From Vulcanococcus sp. SFB_649D_100_25 (GTDB lineage: Bacteria > Cyanobacteriota > Cyanobacteriia > PCC-6307 > Cyanobiaceae), in assembly GCA_030833825.1 (NCBI GenBank), contig JAURGL010000002.1:1-35494 (forward strand): 35,494 nucleotides of DNA, read 5' to 3'. Position 1 is the stretch's first letter; each line of letters opens with the position of its first letter. Positions 10,580 through 21,399 of the stretch are shown here, in pieces. The position numbers and the translations under genes are program-made. The notes under the pieces are model-generated. The model saw only the letters and a program-made list of their open reading frames with translations. It did not search any database and had not been told where the DNA came from.

Positions 10580-11623
10580 GTGACCAAGGCGGCAACCCAT
10601 CCGGTGCTGGAGCTGGAGAACGTCTGCAAGCGCTTCGGCAAAGGGGAGAAGTCCGTTGAGGCCCTACAGGGACTGACCCTGTGTGTTCCCCGCGGCTCAC
10701 TGTTCGGGTTGCTGGGCCCCAATGGAGCGGGGAAAACAACCACCCTGCGGATCCTGGCCACCCTGCTGGCCCCCTGCAGCGGGAGCGTGCGGGTCGCAGG
10801 GGTGGATGCCCTGAAGGATCCCCGTCAGGTGCGGGAGCGCCTGGGGTATGTGGCCCAGGAGGTGGCCCTCGACAAGATCCTCAGTGGACGGGAGCTGCTC
10901 CAGCTCCAGGGAGATCTGTATCACCTGCAGCGCAGCCAGCGCGATCAGCGGATCTCGGAGCTGATTGAGCTGCTGGCGATGGGGGATTGGATTGACCGGC
11001 GCAGTGGCACCTACTCCGGCGGCATGCGCCGTCGTCTGGACCTGGCCTGTGGACTGCTGCATCGTCCGGAGGTGCTGGTGCTCGATGAACCCACCGTCGG
11101 CCTCGATATCGAAAGCCGTGCCGCGATCTGGGCGGTGCTACGGCAGTTGCGCGACCAAGGCACAACGGTCCTGCTCAGCAGCCACTACCTCGAGGAGGTG
11201 GATGCCCTGGCCGACCAGCTGGCGATCATTGAGGGTGGTCGTGTGATTGCCGCTGGTCAGCCGTCTGAACTCAAGGCTGCCTTGGGGGGCGATCGGGTCA
11301 CCTTGCGGGTGCGTGAATTCAGTGATGAGCCCGAGGCCCTGCGGGTGCAGCAACTCCTCCAGGACTGCCCGGGGGTGCGTCAGGTGGTGGTCAACCGGGC
11401 CCAGGGTTATTCCCTGAACCTAGTGGTTGAACATGACGGCGTGGTGGAGCAGTTGCGGCGTCAGCTTGCGGAGGCCCAGCTGCCCGTCTTCGCCCTGGCC
11501 CAGAGCCGCCCCAGCCTGGATGACGTGTATCTGCAGGCCACCGGTCGCACCTTGATGGATGCCGAGTTGGCCGTCGCCGGCAGCAGGGACCCCAAGGCCG
11601 AGCGCAAACAGTCGATGCGCTGA
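10580..11623 (+). CDS. ABC transporter ATP-binding protein (DrrA-like exporter family)
   Basis: Walker A GPNGAGKTT, signature YSGGMRRRLDLA, Walker B VLVLDEPTVGLD. Confidence 0.95.
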   Translation: MTKAATHPVLELENVCKRFGKGEKSVEALQGLTLCVPRGSLFGLLGPNGAGKTTTLRILATLLAPCSGSVRVAGVDALKDPRQVRERLGYVAQEVALDKILSGRELLQLQGDLYHLQRSQRDQRISELIELLAMGDWIDRRSGTYSGGMRRRLDLACGLLHRPEVLVLDEPTVGLDIESRAAIWAVLRQLRDQGTTVLLSSHYLEEVDALADQLAIIEGGRVIAAGQPSELKAALGGDRVTLRVREFSDEPEALRVQQLLQDCPGVRQVVVNRAQGYSLNLVVEHDGVVEQLRRQLAEAQLPVFALAQSRPSLDDVYLQATGRTLMDAELAVAGSRDPKAERKQSMR

Positions 11624-11666
11624 TCGCTTCTTCGTTCTCTCCCTTTGTTCGATTGCTCCGATCCCG

Positions 11667-12533
11667 ATGACCAGCGCCACCCCCTCCCTGCTTAGCCCTG
11701 ACGCCGCTGCGGCCGGTCACCGTTCCCCCCTGGCCGATCTGACGCAGGAAACCCTGGCCCTAACGAGGCGCCTGTTCCTGCAGCTGGCGCGCAGACCATC
11801 GACACTCGTGGCCGGGGTGCTGCAACCCCTGATCTGGTTGATCCTGTTTGGGGCCCTGTTCGCCAATGCCCCAGAGGGACTGCTGCCGGAAGGGATGAGC
11901 TACGGGCGTTTTCTGGGGGCAGGGGTGATCGTCTTCACCGCCTTCAGCGCAGCCCTCAACGCGGGTCTGCCGGTGATGTTTGACCGTGAATTCGGTTTTT
12001 TGAATCGCTTGCTGGTAGCACCGCTGCGGTCCCGTAGCTCGATCGTGCTGGCTTCGGTGCTCTACATCACCTCCCTCAGCCTGGTGCAGAGCGTGGCGAT
12101 CATGGCCACCGCCTGGGCCCTGGGTTATGGCTGGCCTGGCGGGGCTGGATTGCTGCTGGTCCTCTTCACCCTGCTCCTGCTGGTCTTCGCGGTGACGGGC
12201 CTCAGCCTTGGGCTGGCCTTTGCTCTGCCCGGGCACATCGAGTTGATTGCAGTGATCTTCGTGGCCAACCTCCCGCTGCTGTTCGCCAGCACCGCCTTGG
12301 CCCCGCTGTCGTTCATGCCGGCCTGGCTGGGCTGGCTAGCGGCCCTGAATCCCCTTACCTTCGCGATTGAACCCATTCGTGCTGCCTACGCCGGCCACTT
12401 CTCCCTGTCCGCGGTTGTGTTGGAGGCTCCCTACGGGGCCGTCAGTGCCGCCGGTTGCCTCGGGGTTCTGGCTGCTTTGGCACTCGGGTTGTTCCTGCTG
12501 ATCCGCCCGTTGCTGGATCGCAAGCTCGCCTGA
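11667..12533 (+). CDS. ABC-2 type transporter permease
   Basis: Directly downstream of the ATPase; RRPSTLVAGVLQPLIWLILFGALFA and multiple TM segments; ATG at 11667. Confidence 0.9.
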   Translation: MTSATPSLLSPDAAAAGHRSPLADLTQETLALTRRLFLQLARRPSTLVAGVLQPLIWLILFGALFANAPEGLLPEGMSYGRFLGAGVIVFTAFSAALNAGLPVMFDREFGFLNRLLVAPLRSRSSIVLASVLYITSLSLVQSVAIMATAWALGYGWPGGAGLLLVLFTLLLLVFAVTGLSLGLAFALPGHIELIAVIFVANLPLLFASTALAPLSFMPAWLGWLAALNPLTFAIEPIRAAYAGHFSLSAVVLEAPYGAVSAAGCLGVLAALALGLFLLIRPLLDRKLA

Positions 12534-12537
12534 TTGT

Positions 12538-12987
12538 TTGTTACCCCCCTCTGTGGCTCAGCGACCCCCCGCCCCCCTGTCTCCCCAGGCCCGCCGTCAG
12601 GCCCAGCAGCAGGCGCTCCAAGCCACCCTGGCCCGCCGTGATCCGGCCGCTTTCTCGGCCCTGCTGGCGCAGTGGGCCCATCGCCGAGGGGTCGCCAGTC
12701 TTCAGCCTCTCCTGCTGGAACTCGGCAGCAGTGATCCTGATGGGGTGTTCTGGTGGAACGCCTTGCAGGACGAGCTGCAGCCGGCTGATCCCATCCCCTC
12801 TCCTGTCGAGCAAGCGGAGCTGACACCCGAGCCTGAGCCTGAGCCTGAGGCGATCAACCCCCAGCCACTGCTCCGGGTCCTGCCGAAGGTTGCCAAACTC
12901 TCGCGCCCTGCACCCGCCCCCACCCATCCGGGGCTGGCTCAGTTGCGCACCTGGCTTCCGGATCAGGAGGCCCCCCGTGCTGCCTGA
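12538..12987 (+). CDS. Hypothetical protein with acidic Pro/Glu repeat linker (start TTG 12538 or GTG 12553)
   Basis: Open frame fitting tightly between the permease stop and nanE with an 11-nt overlap; Gln/Ala-rich N-terminal helix; no family recognised. Confidence 0.6.
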   Translation: MLPPSVAQRPPAPLSPQARRQAQQQALQATLARRDPAAFSALLAQWAHRRGVASLQPLLLELGSSDPDGVFWWNALQDELQPADPIPSPVEQAELTPEPEPEPEAINPQPLLRVLPKVAKLSRPAPAPTHPGLAQLRTWLPDQEAPRAA

Positions 12988-13666
12988 GCGCCAGGACTTG
13001 CAGTCGGGATTGATCGTCTCGGTTCAGGCCCCGGAGGGTTCCCCGATGCGGCATCCCGATGTGATCGCTGCCATGGCCGAGGCCAGCTTGAACAACGGGG
13101 CTGTGGGGGTGCGGCTTGAGAGCCCTGAGCACATCGGGGCCGTGCGCCGCCGTTGCCCGAAGGCCTTGATTGTGGGCCTGTGGAAGCGCACCTTCCCTGG
13201 CAGTTCCGTTTACATCACCCCGAGCTGGCCTGAGATCCAGGCGGTGTGGTCAGCGGGGGCTGATGTGATTGCCCTTGATGCCACAGAGCGCACCCGACCC
13301 GGTGAAGAGGATCTGGCCCAGTTGATTGCTCGCGCCCGATCCGAACTCGGTGCCGTGTTGATGGCCGATGTGGACAGCATCGAGAACGGCCTCAGGGCTG
13401 CCGAGCTGGGCTGCCATTGGGTCGGGACCACCCTCTACGGCTACACGGAAGCGACTGCCGCGGCGAAGCCCCCGGCCTGGTCGCTGTTGGGACCATTGCG
13501 TCAGCAGTTGCCCGCCGAGGTGCTCCTCGTGTGTGAAGGGGGAATCGCCAGCGCTGAGCAGGGCCGCCGCGCGCTCGCGGACGGGGCAGATGCTGTGGTT
13601 GTGGGGACCGCGATCACCGGGGTTGATCTGCAGGTGGCTGCCTATCGGCGTGCCCTGGCTTCATAG
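12977..13666 (+). CDS. nanE: Putative N-acetylmannosamine-6-phosphate 2-epimerase
   Basis: LIVSVQAPEGSPMRHPDVIAAMAEASLNNGAVGVRLESPEHI…ALDATERTRP…ADVDSIENGLRAAELGCHWVGTTLYGYT…VCEGGIAS…VVVGTAITG; GTG start 12977. Confidence 0.9.
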   Translation: MLPERQDLQSGLIVSVQAPEGSPMRHPDVIAAMAEASLNNGAVGVRLESPEHIGAVRRRCPKALIVGLWKRTFPGSSVYITPSWPEIQAVWSAGADVIALDATERTRPGEEDLAQLIARARSELGAVLMADVDSIENGLRAAELGCHWVGTTLYGYTEATAAAKPPAWSLLGPLRQQLPAEVLLVCEGGIASAEQGRRALADGADAVVVGTAITGVDLQVAAYRRALAS

Positions 13667-13754
13667 GTTCTGGAAACCTTTCTGAAGCGAAGCTGCTGCG
13701 CTTCCTGCTGAACGCAAACTAAAGGAGTCTCAGCGGTCTCACCGGAGGTGCGCC

Positions 13755-13946
13755 ATGACCTCCCAGAAGGTTGTCCCCATGTTTTCCCTCGTGGTGGGTG
13801 GGCTGTTTATGGCCACCCCCATGGCGGGGTTCCCGATGGCTGATCTTGAAGCCCTGAACCGGGAGCTGGGCCGCTTGTGCAGCAGCCCGCCCCCAGAAGC
13901 ACTGACGGTTTGCCGGATCCATGCCCGTCTGATTCGGGCGATGTAA
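13755..13946 (+). CDS. Small putative secreted/membrane protein, 63 aa
   Basis: ATG preceded by CCGGAGGTGCGCC; hydrophobic N-terminal segment and two Cys in the C-terminal half. Confidence 0.5.
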   Translation: MTSQKVVPMFSLVVGGLFMATPMAGFPMADLEALNRELGRLCSSPPPEALTVCRIHARLIRAM

Positions 13947-13965
13947 GCCGGCTAACGGCGTGGGC

Positions 13966-15651
<1,686 letters not shown>

Positions 15652-15754
15652 CTACAGGCTCCCATGACGGGGTGGCCGCTGGCTTGTGGGGAAAGCCGAA
15701 TGAACAGGCCGCTCGTCAAAGCCGTATCCCGCTGCAGCCGATAGGGTTTGCCCC

Positions 15755-16003
15755 ATGCAGGACAGCATCAGCGACACCCTGGTCGAGAGCTTCGCCGTAC
15801 CGCTCACCGAGGCCCTGGCCGATCCGGGTGCGGGGAGCAACGTGATGGCCTTTCTGCTGGTGGCCGGTCTCGGCCTGGGGATGGCCCTGATCTATGTCCC
15901 GCTGCGTCTCTTCTTGACCATGACGGAACGCAGCCGCCGGCTGAAACTGCTTCAGCGGATTCGGCGACTGCGGGAGGAGTTGGCTCAGCCGCTGCAGAGC
16001 TAG
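15755..16003 (+). CDS. Small conserved-looking single-TM protein (82 aa)
   Basis: One TM helix ([26 protein letters not shown]) followed by a basic helix; divergent from groL, stop shared with fabG. Confidence 0.65.
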   Translation: MQDSISDTLVESFAVPLTEALADPGAGSNVMAFLLVAGLGLGMALIYVPLRLFLTMTERSRRLKLLQRIRRLREELAQPLQS

Positions 16004-16752
16004 CGCATCACCATGCCGCCATCCACCTGCAGGACCTGACCGGTCATGTAGGCGGCGGCAGGATCGGAGGCCAGGAAGCGCACGGCGCTGGCCACCTCAG
16101 CCGGCTGTCCCATCCGGCCCATGGGAATGGCCTTGAGGATCGGCTCTTTATCCAGTTCAGCGGTCATGTCGCTCTCGATGAAGCCTGGGGCCACGGCATT
16201 CACCGTGACGCCTCGGCTGGCGAATTCGGCCGCACTGCTGCGGGTCAGACCGATCACCCCGGCCTTGGCAGCGCTGTAGTTGGCCTGCCCGGGGTTGCCC
16301 ATCAACCCCACCACGGAGGTGATGTTGATGATGCGGCCGGCCCGGGCTTTGAGCATGGAGCGGCTGACGGCGCGGGTGCAGAGGAAGACCCCGCTCAGGT
16401 TCAGATCGATGACGCTCTGCCAGTCGGCAGTTTTCATGCGCATCAGCAGGCCGTCGCGGGTGATCCCCGCGTTGTTCACCAGCACATCCAGGCGCCCTTC
16501 CTTCTCCAGGACAGCCTTGATCAGGCCTTCCACCTGCTCCTCATCGGCAACGTTGGCCTGATGGCTCCAGGCCTGTCCGCCGGCGGCCTGGATCTCGCCC
16601 ACCACCGCTTCTGCCGCGGTTGGGGAGCTGGCGTAATTCACCACCACCGTTGCCCCTGCTGCGGCGAGCTCCTTGGCAATGGCCGCACCGATGCCGCGAC
16701 TCGCTCCCGTGACCAGAGCAACCTGACCGCTCAGGGGGGTGGCGTCTGACAT
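16000..16752 (-). CDS. fabG: 3-oxoacyl-[acyl-carrier-protein] reductase
   Basis: [50 protein letters not shown]. Confidence 0.95.
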   Translation of the reverse strand: MSDATPLSGQVALVTGASRGIGAAIAKELAAAGATVVVNYASSPTAAEAVVGEIQAAGGQAWSHQANVADEEQVEGLIKAVLEKEGRLDVLVNNAGITRDGLLMRMKTADWQSVIDLNLSGVFLCTRAVSRSMLKARAGRIINITSVVGLMGNPGQANYSAAKAGVIGLTRSSAAEFASRGVTVNAVAPGFIESDMTAELDKEPILKAIPMGRMGQPAEVASAVRFLASDPAAAYMTGQVLQVDGGMVMR

Positions 16753-16778
16753 GGAACGTGCGTTGAGGTCCGGCCAGG

Positions 16779-17912
16779 CTAGGCGGGCATGCTTTCCACG
16801 CCGGCCAGGGCGTTGCCGAGCAGTTCGCCAAAGCGGTGCAGTTGCCGTTTGCTGCCCATCACCACCAGCAGTTGCCCAGGCGCCAGCCGGATGTCACCCC
16901 CCGGATTGGCGATCAGAGACTCCACGGATCCTGTGCTCAGCTGACTGGCGGCGGGGTTGCGGATGGCGAGAACCAGGGCCCCGCTGCGGCGCCCCAACTG
17001 AAGCTCCGACAGGCTGGCCCCATTGAGATCCCCCAGGCGGTCGGGGTGCTCACTGAGCAGAAACTCCTCCACCTCACAATCGCTGCCGGCCAGGAGCTCC
17101 ATGAAGGTGACCGCCAGGGGGCGCAAGGCCGTTGCCGCCATGGCCCTCCCCCCGGCTACATAGGGGCTCACCACCTGATCGGCGCCGGCCAGGCGCAACT
17201 TGCCTTCCGCCTCTTCGCTATCGGCCCGGGCGATCAGGCGGGCGTTGGGAGCAAGGCCTCGGGCGCTGAGGATCACGTAGAGGTTGGCCGCGTTATTCGG
17301 CAGGGCCGCCACCAGGGCACGGCAGCGGTGGATGCCGGCTTCCTCGAGCGTTTCATCGAGGGTCGCGTCGCCCTGAAGCACGGTCAGGCCCCTTTGTTGG
17401 GCTTCATCGATGCGGTCGGCATCGTTTTCAACCACCAGGAGCTGGATGTTTTCCCCGCAGAGCTGCTCGGCAATCTCCCGTCCGATTCGGCCGTAGCCGC
17501 AGAGGATCACGTGCTGATTCATCGAACGCTGCAGCTGCTGGCGGTAACGCCGCTCGCGAAGGCGGCGGAAATAACCGGAATTCGTTAATTCCAGCAGCTT
17601 CTGCAGCGTTTGCTGCACCACCACCAGTCCGCCCACCAGCAACAGGGCGGTGACGACGCGACCACCGCTGTGCACCAAAGGGGTGTGCTCGTCACTGAAG
17701 CCCAGGGTGCTGAGGGTGATCAGCACCATCCAGTAGCAATCACCCCAGTCCCAGCCCTCACTGATGCGGTAGCCCACGGCACCGGCGTTGACCACCAGGG
17801 TCAGAGCCAGCACTGGGCCGGCCCAGGGGAGTTGATCCAGGAGACGGCGCAGGGGGGCCAGGGGACCCCGGTAGCGCGGGCGGATTGGTCCTCGGCGGCG
17901 GCGGGTGGTCAT
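16779..17912 (-). CDS. Potassium channel-like protein with TrkA-N (RCK) and TrkA-C domains
   Basis: Two TM helices flanking a pore-like loop ([19 protein letters not shown]), then [18 protein letters not shown] Rossmann domain. Confidence 0.88.
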   Translation of the reverse strand: MTTRRRRGPIRPRYRGPLAPLRRLLDQLPWAGPVLALTLVVNAGAVGYRISEGWDWGDCYWMVLITLSTLGFSDEHTPLVHSGGRVVTALLLVGGLVVVQQTLQKLLELTNSGYFRRLRERRYRQQLQRSMNQHVILCGYGRIGREIAEQLCGENIQLLVVENDADRIDEAQQRGLTVLQGDATLDETLEEAGIHRCRALVAALPNNAANLYVILSARGLAPNARLIARADSEEAEGKLRLAGADQVVSPYVAGGRAMAATALRPLAVTFMELLAGSDCEVEEFLLSEHPDRLGDLNGASLSELQLGRRSGALVLAIRNPAASQLSTGSVESLIANPGGDIRLAPGQLLVVMGSKRQLHRFGELLGNALAGVESMPA

Positions 17913-18742
17913 CCCAGGCCGAGGGCCTGCAACACCGCACTGGGTTCAAGGCTGTGGAGCGATCCTGCTTGGCCCACCGCTTTGACCCCTTCGCGCTGGG
18001 GCAGAGCCTCAGGATCAGCGCCGATCGCCACCAGGGGCATCCCGCTGAACAGGGCCAGGGCATTGCTGAGGGGATCGCTGCTCAAAACGACGTCGCAGTT
18101 CGCCATTTGACAGGCACGCTCCATCAGCGATCCCGAGCTGGCCTGCACCACCCGCAGATCAGGCAGCTTGCTTCGAATCGCAGCCGGTAGGGCCTGCCAC
18201 TGATCAGCGGGCCAGTCCTGATTGGCGCCCGATGGGGAGAGCAGCAGAGCCGGTCCCTGGCCGCTGGGCATCGCGGCGGCAGCCTTCTCCAGGGAGGCTT
18301 TAGGCAAGGACAGGCGGAACTGCGCGGCGTCGAGCTCGATGCCGAGGGGTCGCAGAAAGGCCGCCATCGCTTGCGGGGGCCAGCCGCCGCCGGCCGTCAC
18401 GGTGCTTGTGGCGGAGAAGCCGCCGGCCGCCACCCGATTCGGGATATGGCTCATCGAGAGCATCAGGTCCACCTGCCGGCCCTGGGCCAGGTTGATGCAG
18501 GCCTGGAAATCCGGTTCCCGAACGTTCCCGAGCAGATTGGCCCAATCCGCCAGGCTCGGGCCGTCGTCAAAGCTGAAGGGAATCACCTTCTCGAGCGCCG
18601 GTAGCAGGGACCAGGCGCCGGCGGCCTTGGGGTCGCAGGCCACCTGAACCTGAGCTTTCAACGTTTCTGCCACCTTTGCTGCCGCAGGCAGCACCTGCAA
18701 TTGCTCAGAGAGGCCACCGGGAACCAAAAACAGAACGCGCAT
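17909..18742 (-). CDS. Glycosyltransferase family 9 (heptosyltransferase)-like protein
   Basis: [28 protein letters not shown]…[18 protein letters not shown]…[28 protein letters not shown] at 18742. Confidence 0.7.
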   Translation of the reverse strand: MRVLFLVPGGLSEQLQVLPAAAKVAETLKAQVQVACDPKAAGAWSLLPALEKVIPFSFDDGPSLADWANLLGNVREPDFQACINLAQGRQVDLMLSMSHIPNRVAAGGFSATSTVTAGGGWPPQAMAAFLRPLGIELDAAQFRLSLPKASLEKAAAAMPSGQGPALLLSPSGANQDWPADQWQALPAAIRSKLPDLRVVQASSGSLMERACQMANCDVVLSSDPLSNALALFSGMPLVAIGADPEALPQREGVKAVGQAGSLHSLEPSAVLQALGLG

Positions 18743-18816
18743 GGCTGCCGGTGGCGTGGGCGGATCGCAGGCTGATTGTATGTAGGTCTGATTACTCAGT
18801 TTTTCAGGAGCGGCTG

Positions 18817-19494
18817 ATGCATTTGCTGATTGCCTGCGCCGGCAGCGGTCGTCGCATGGGGGCTGAGCGCAACAAGCTGCTGCTGGAAGTCTGTGGTCGT
18901 CCGGTGCTTGCCTGGACCCTGGATGCCGCCTTGGCGTCCACCAGCGTGCGCTGGATCGGGATCGTCGGGCAGGCGGTGGATCGCGCCGACATCGAGCAGT
19001 TGGTGTCGGCTGCCAGGGCCCAGCTGCCGGTGGTCTGGATCCAAGGCGGTGAGACCCGCCAGGATTCCGTCTGCAACGGCCTGGCCGCCCTGCCGGAGGG
19101 GGCCACATCCGTCCTGATCCATGACGGGGCCCGCTGCCTGGTGGATCCCGCTCTGATTGATCGCTGCGCAGCGGCGGTGGATGCCGGCGATGCCGTGATC
19201 GCGGCGGCCCCAGTCACCGACACGATCAAGCGGGTGGATGCGGCGGGGGTGATTCAGGACACGCCCGATCGCTCCGTGCTCTGGGGTGCTCAGACGCCCC
19301 AGGGTTTTGCCGTCGAGCGCCTCAGGCAGGCCCACGCCCAGGCTCGGGCGGAAGGGTGGAGTGTCACCGACGACGCCTCCCTGTTCGAGCGTCTCGGCTG
19401 GCCGGTGAAGGTGATGGAGTCATCTCCCTCCAACATCAAGATCACCACCCCCTTTGACCTCACCATCGCCGAGGCGGTTCTGGCGGGTCGCTAG
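18817..19494 (+). CDS. ispD: 2-C-methyl-D-erythritol 4-phosphate cytidylyltransferase
   Basis: [65 protein letters not shown]. Confidence 0.95.
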   Translation: MHLLIACAGSGRRMGAERNKLLLEVCGRPVLAWTLDAALASTSVRWIGIVGQAVDRADIEQLVSAARAQLPVVWIQGGETRQDSVCNGLAALPEGATSVLIHDGARCLVDPALIDRCAAAVDAGDAVIAAAPVTDTIKRVDAAGVIQDTPDRSVLWGAQTPQGFAVERLRQAHAQARAEGWSVTDDASLFERLGWPVKVMESSPSNIKITTPFDLTIAEAVLAGR

Positions 19495-20405
19495 AGCAGC
19501 TCCAACGTTCCGCAGCCCCCATCGAGCCGGGCCCTGCGGCCCAACGGCAGGGCTGCATTGCCGCAGTCATGGCCAAAGGGCAGCTGCCCCACGACGGGGA
19601 TCCCTAGGCCCTCCGTGCGCTCCCGCAGCACCTGCTCCAGCGTGAAGCGGGACCGGTCGTTGGCTGCGCTCTCCTCCCGGGCGTCATCGTCCTCGCAGTC
19701 GCTGAAGCTGCCGAAGCCAATGCCCGCCAACCGTTGCAGCACCCCTGAAAGCCTCCAGTGGGTGAGCATGCGATCAATCCGGTAGGGGGCCTCGCCCACG
19801 TCCTCCAGCAGCAGGATCGCTCCCTGAAGGTCAGGCCAGTGGGGGGTGCCCAACAGATGGGTGGCCACGGTGAGGTTGCCCACCAGCAGGTGCCCTTCGG
19901 CCAGGCCACCCCCCCAGCCGCTGCCCTGCAGTGGGGGCAGGCTCGATCCGAACAGCAGGGACTTCAGCCGCTCCTGACTCCAGAGCGGCTCCGCAGCCAG
20001 TGTTGTGAGCATCGGTCCGTGGATGCCCCCAGGGATCCCGGCGGCCTGTCGCGCCCAGAGCAGGGAGGTGACATCGGAGAAGCCCAGGAGCCAGTGGGGG
20101 CGTGCTTGCTCGCCCACTGACTCGGGCTTCTCCAACAGTCGGGCCGATCCCCAGCCGCCGCGAAGGCAGGCCAGCAGAGGGGCTTGCGCCTGTAGGTCAT
20201 TCAGACGTTCAGCGTCGGAGCCGGCGTAGTAACCCCAGCTCCGAAGCGGTTGGGGGTGGGGGGCCACCTCCAGGCCCCAGCCTTCGACGATGGAGATCCC
20301 CGCTGTGAGGCGCTCCAGGGCCTCGGGCTGTAGGGCTGAACTGGCAGCGACCAGTTGAACCCGATCGCCGATCTGCAGAGGGCTGGGCCAGGGGACGGGG
20401 CTCAT
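19491..20405 (-). CDS. ldcA: LD-carboxypeptidase (peptidase S66)
   Basis: [61 protein letters not shown]. Confidence 0.88.
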   Translation of the reverse strand: MSPVPWPSPLQIGDRVQLVAASSALQPEALERLTAGISIVEGWGLEVAPHPQPLRSWGYYAGSDAERLNDLQAQAPLLACLRGGWGSARLLEKPESVGEQARPHWLLGFSDVTSLLWARQAAGIPGGIHGPMLTTLAAEPLWSQERLKSLLFGSSLPPLQGSGWGGGLAEGHLLVGNLTVATHLLGTPHWPDLQGAILLLEDVGEAPYRIDRMLTHWRLSGVLQRLAGIGFGSFSDCEDDDAREESAANDRSRFTLEQVLRERTEGLGIPVVGQLPFGHDCGNAALPLGRRARLDGGCGTLELL

Positions 20406-21325
20406 GGCAGCACCGTCCAGCTGCGCCCGATCACCAGGGCCAGCAGGAGCAGAGAACCCAGAAACACCTGATGGCGGAAGTGTTGGCCGAAGCTGGATCG
20501 AGGCAGGTCGACCCGGCGCAGCCGCAGGCTTTCCCGCAACTGTCCGGCGCCCGCCACCGCCCAGAGGGCCCAGAAGGGGACGCCTACCCCCTGGAGTGCG
20601 GCGCCAAGGCCGAGCAGCAGCAAGCTGCCGAAATAACAGAGGCCAACGGCCATCGGGGCCCGGGCCCCCAGGCTGAGGGCGCTGCTGTTGACCCCGACTC
20701 GGCGATCGTCATCGCGATCGGACATGGCATAGACCGTGTCGAAACCGAAGGTCCACAGGAGCGTGGCCAGCCAGATGCAGGCCAGGGGCCAGCCGCCGGA
20801 GAGGGAGCTGCTGGCGGCAGCCCAGGGGATCAGGACGGCAAAGCCCCAGCAGAGGGCGAGCACCGCCTGGGGGTAGGGAAACCAGCGCTTCGCCGAGGGA
20901 TAAAGGAGCACCGGCGGCAGCGCCGCGATTGACAGCAGCAGGCAGAGGTTGCGGCTTGCGGCCGGTAGCCCCCAGATCACAACAGCCAGGGCCACCAGCA
21001 GGCAGAGGAGCAACAGGACGGCCGCTCCGACCACGCCGATCTGCCCGCTCGCCAGCGGGCGTTGACGGGTTCGCTCCACCAGCGGATCAATGCGGCGATC
21101 CCAGAGGTCATTGGCGACGCAGCCGGCTCCACTCACCGCCAGTCCCCCGAGAACGATGGCCCCCACCAGGGCGCTCGAAGGAGGGCCCTGGGGCAGCAGC
21201 CACAGGCTCCAACCGGCTGGGATCAACAAAATCAGTCGCCCACTGGGTTTGTCCCACCGCAGTAGGCCAATCCAGGCCCGCAGGAACGCCATCAGTCCAG
21301 TTGCGGCGGCCAAGACGCTGTTCAC
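20402..21325 (-). CDS. ubiA: 4-hydroxybenzoate polyprenyltransferase (UbiA family)
   Basis: LLRWDKPSGRLILLIPAGWSLWL, VANDLWDRRIDPLVERTRQRPLASG, DTVYAMSDRDDDRRVGVNSSAL. Confidence 0.92.
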   Translation of the reverse strand: MNSVLAAATGLMAFLRAWIGLLRWDKPSGRLILLIPAGWSLWLLPQGPPSSALVGAIVLGGLAVSGAGCVANDLWDRRIDPLVERTRQRPLASGQIGVVGAAVLLLLCLLVALAVVIWGLPAASRNLCLLLSIAALPPVLLYPSAKRWFPYPQAVLALCWGFAVLIPWAAASSSLSGGWPLACIWLATLLWTFGFDTVYAMSDRDDDRRVGVNSSALSLGARAPMAVGLCYFGSLLLLGLGAALQGVGVPFWALWAVAGAGQLRESLRLRRVDLPRSSFGQHFRHQVFLGSLLLLALVIGRSWTVLP

Positions 21326-21399
21326 ACGGCGGGGGCACCCTAGGTCTGCTGAGCGGGCCGGCAGCAGTGCGAAAGTGGCTGCGCGCCTGAAACCGGCCT

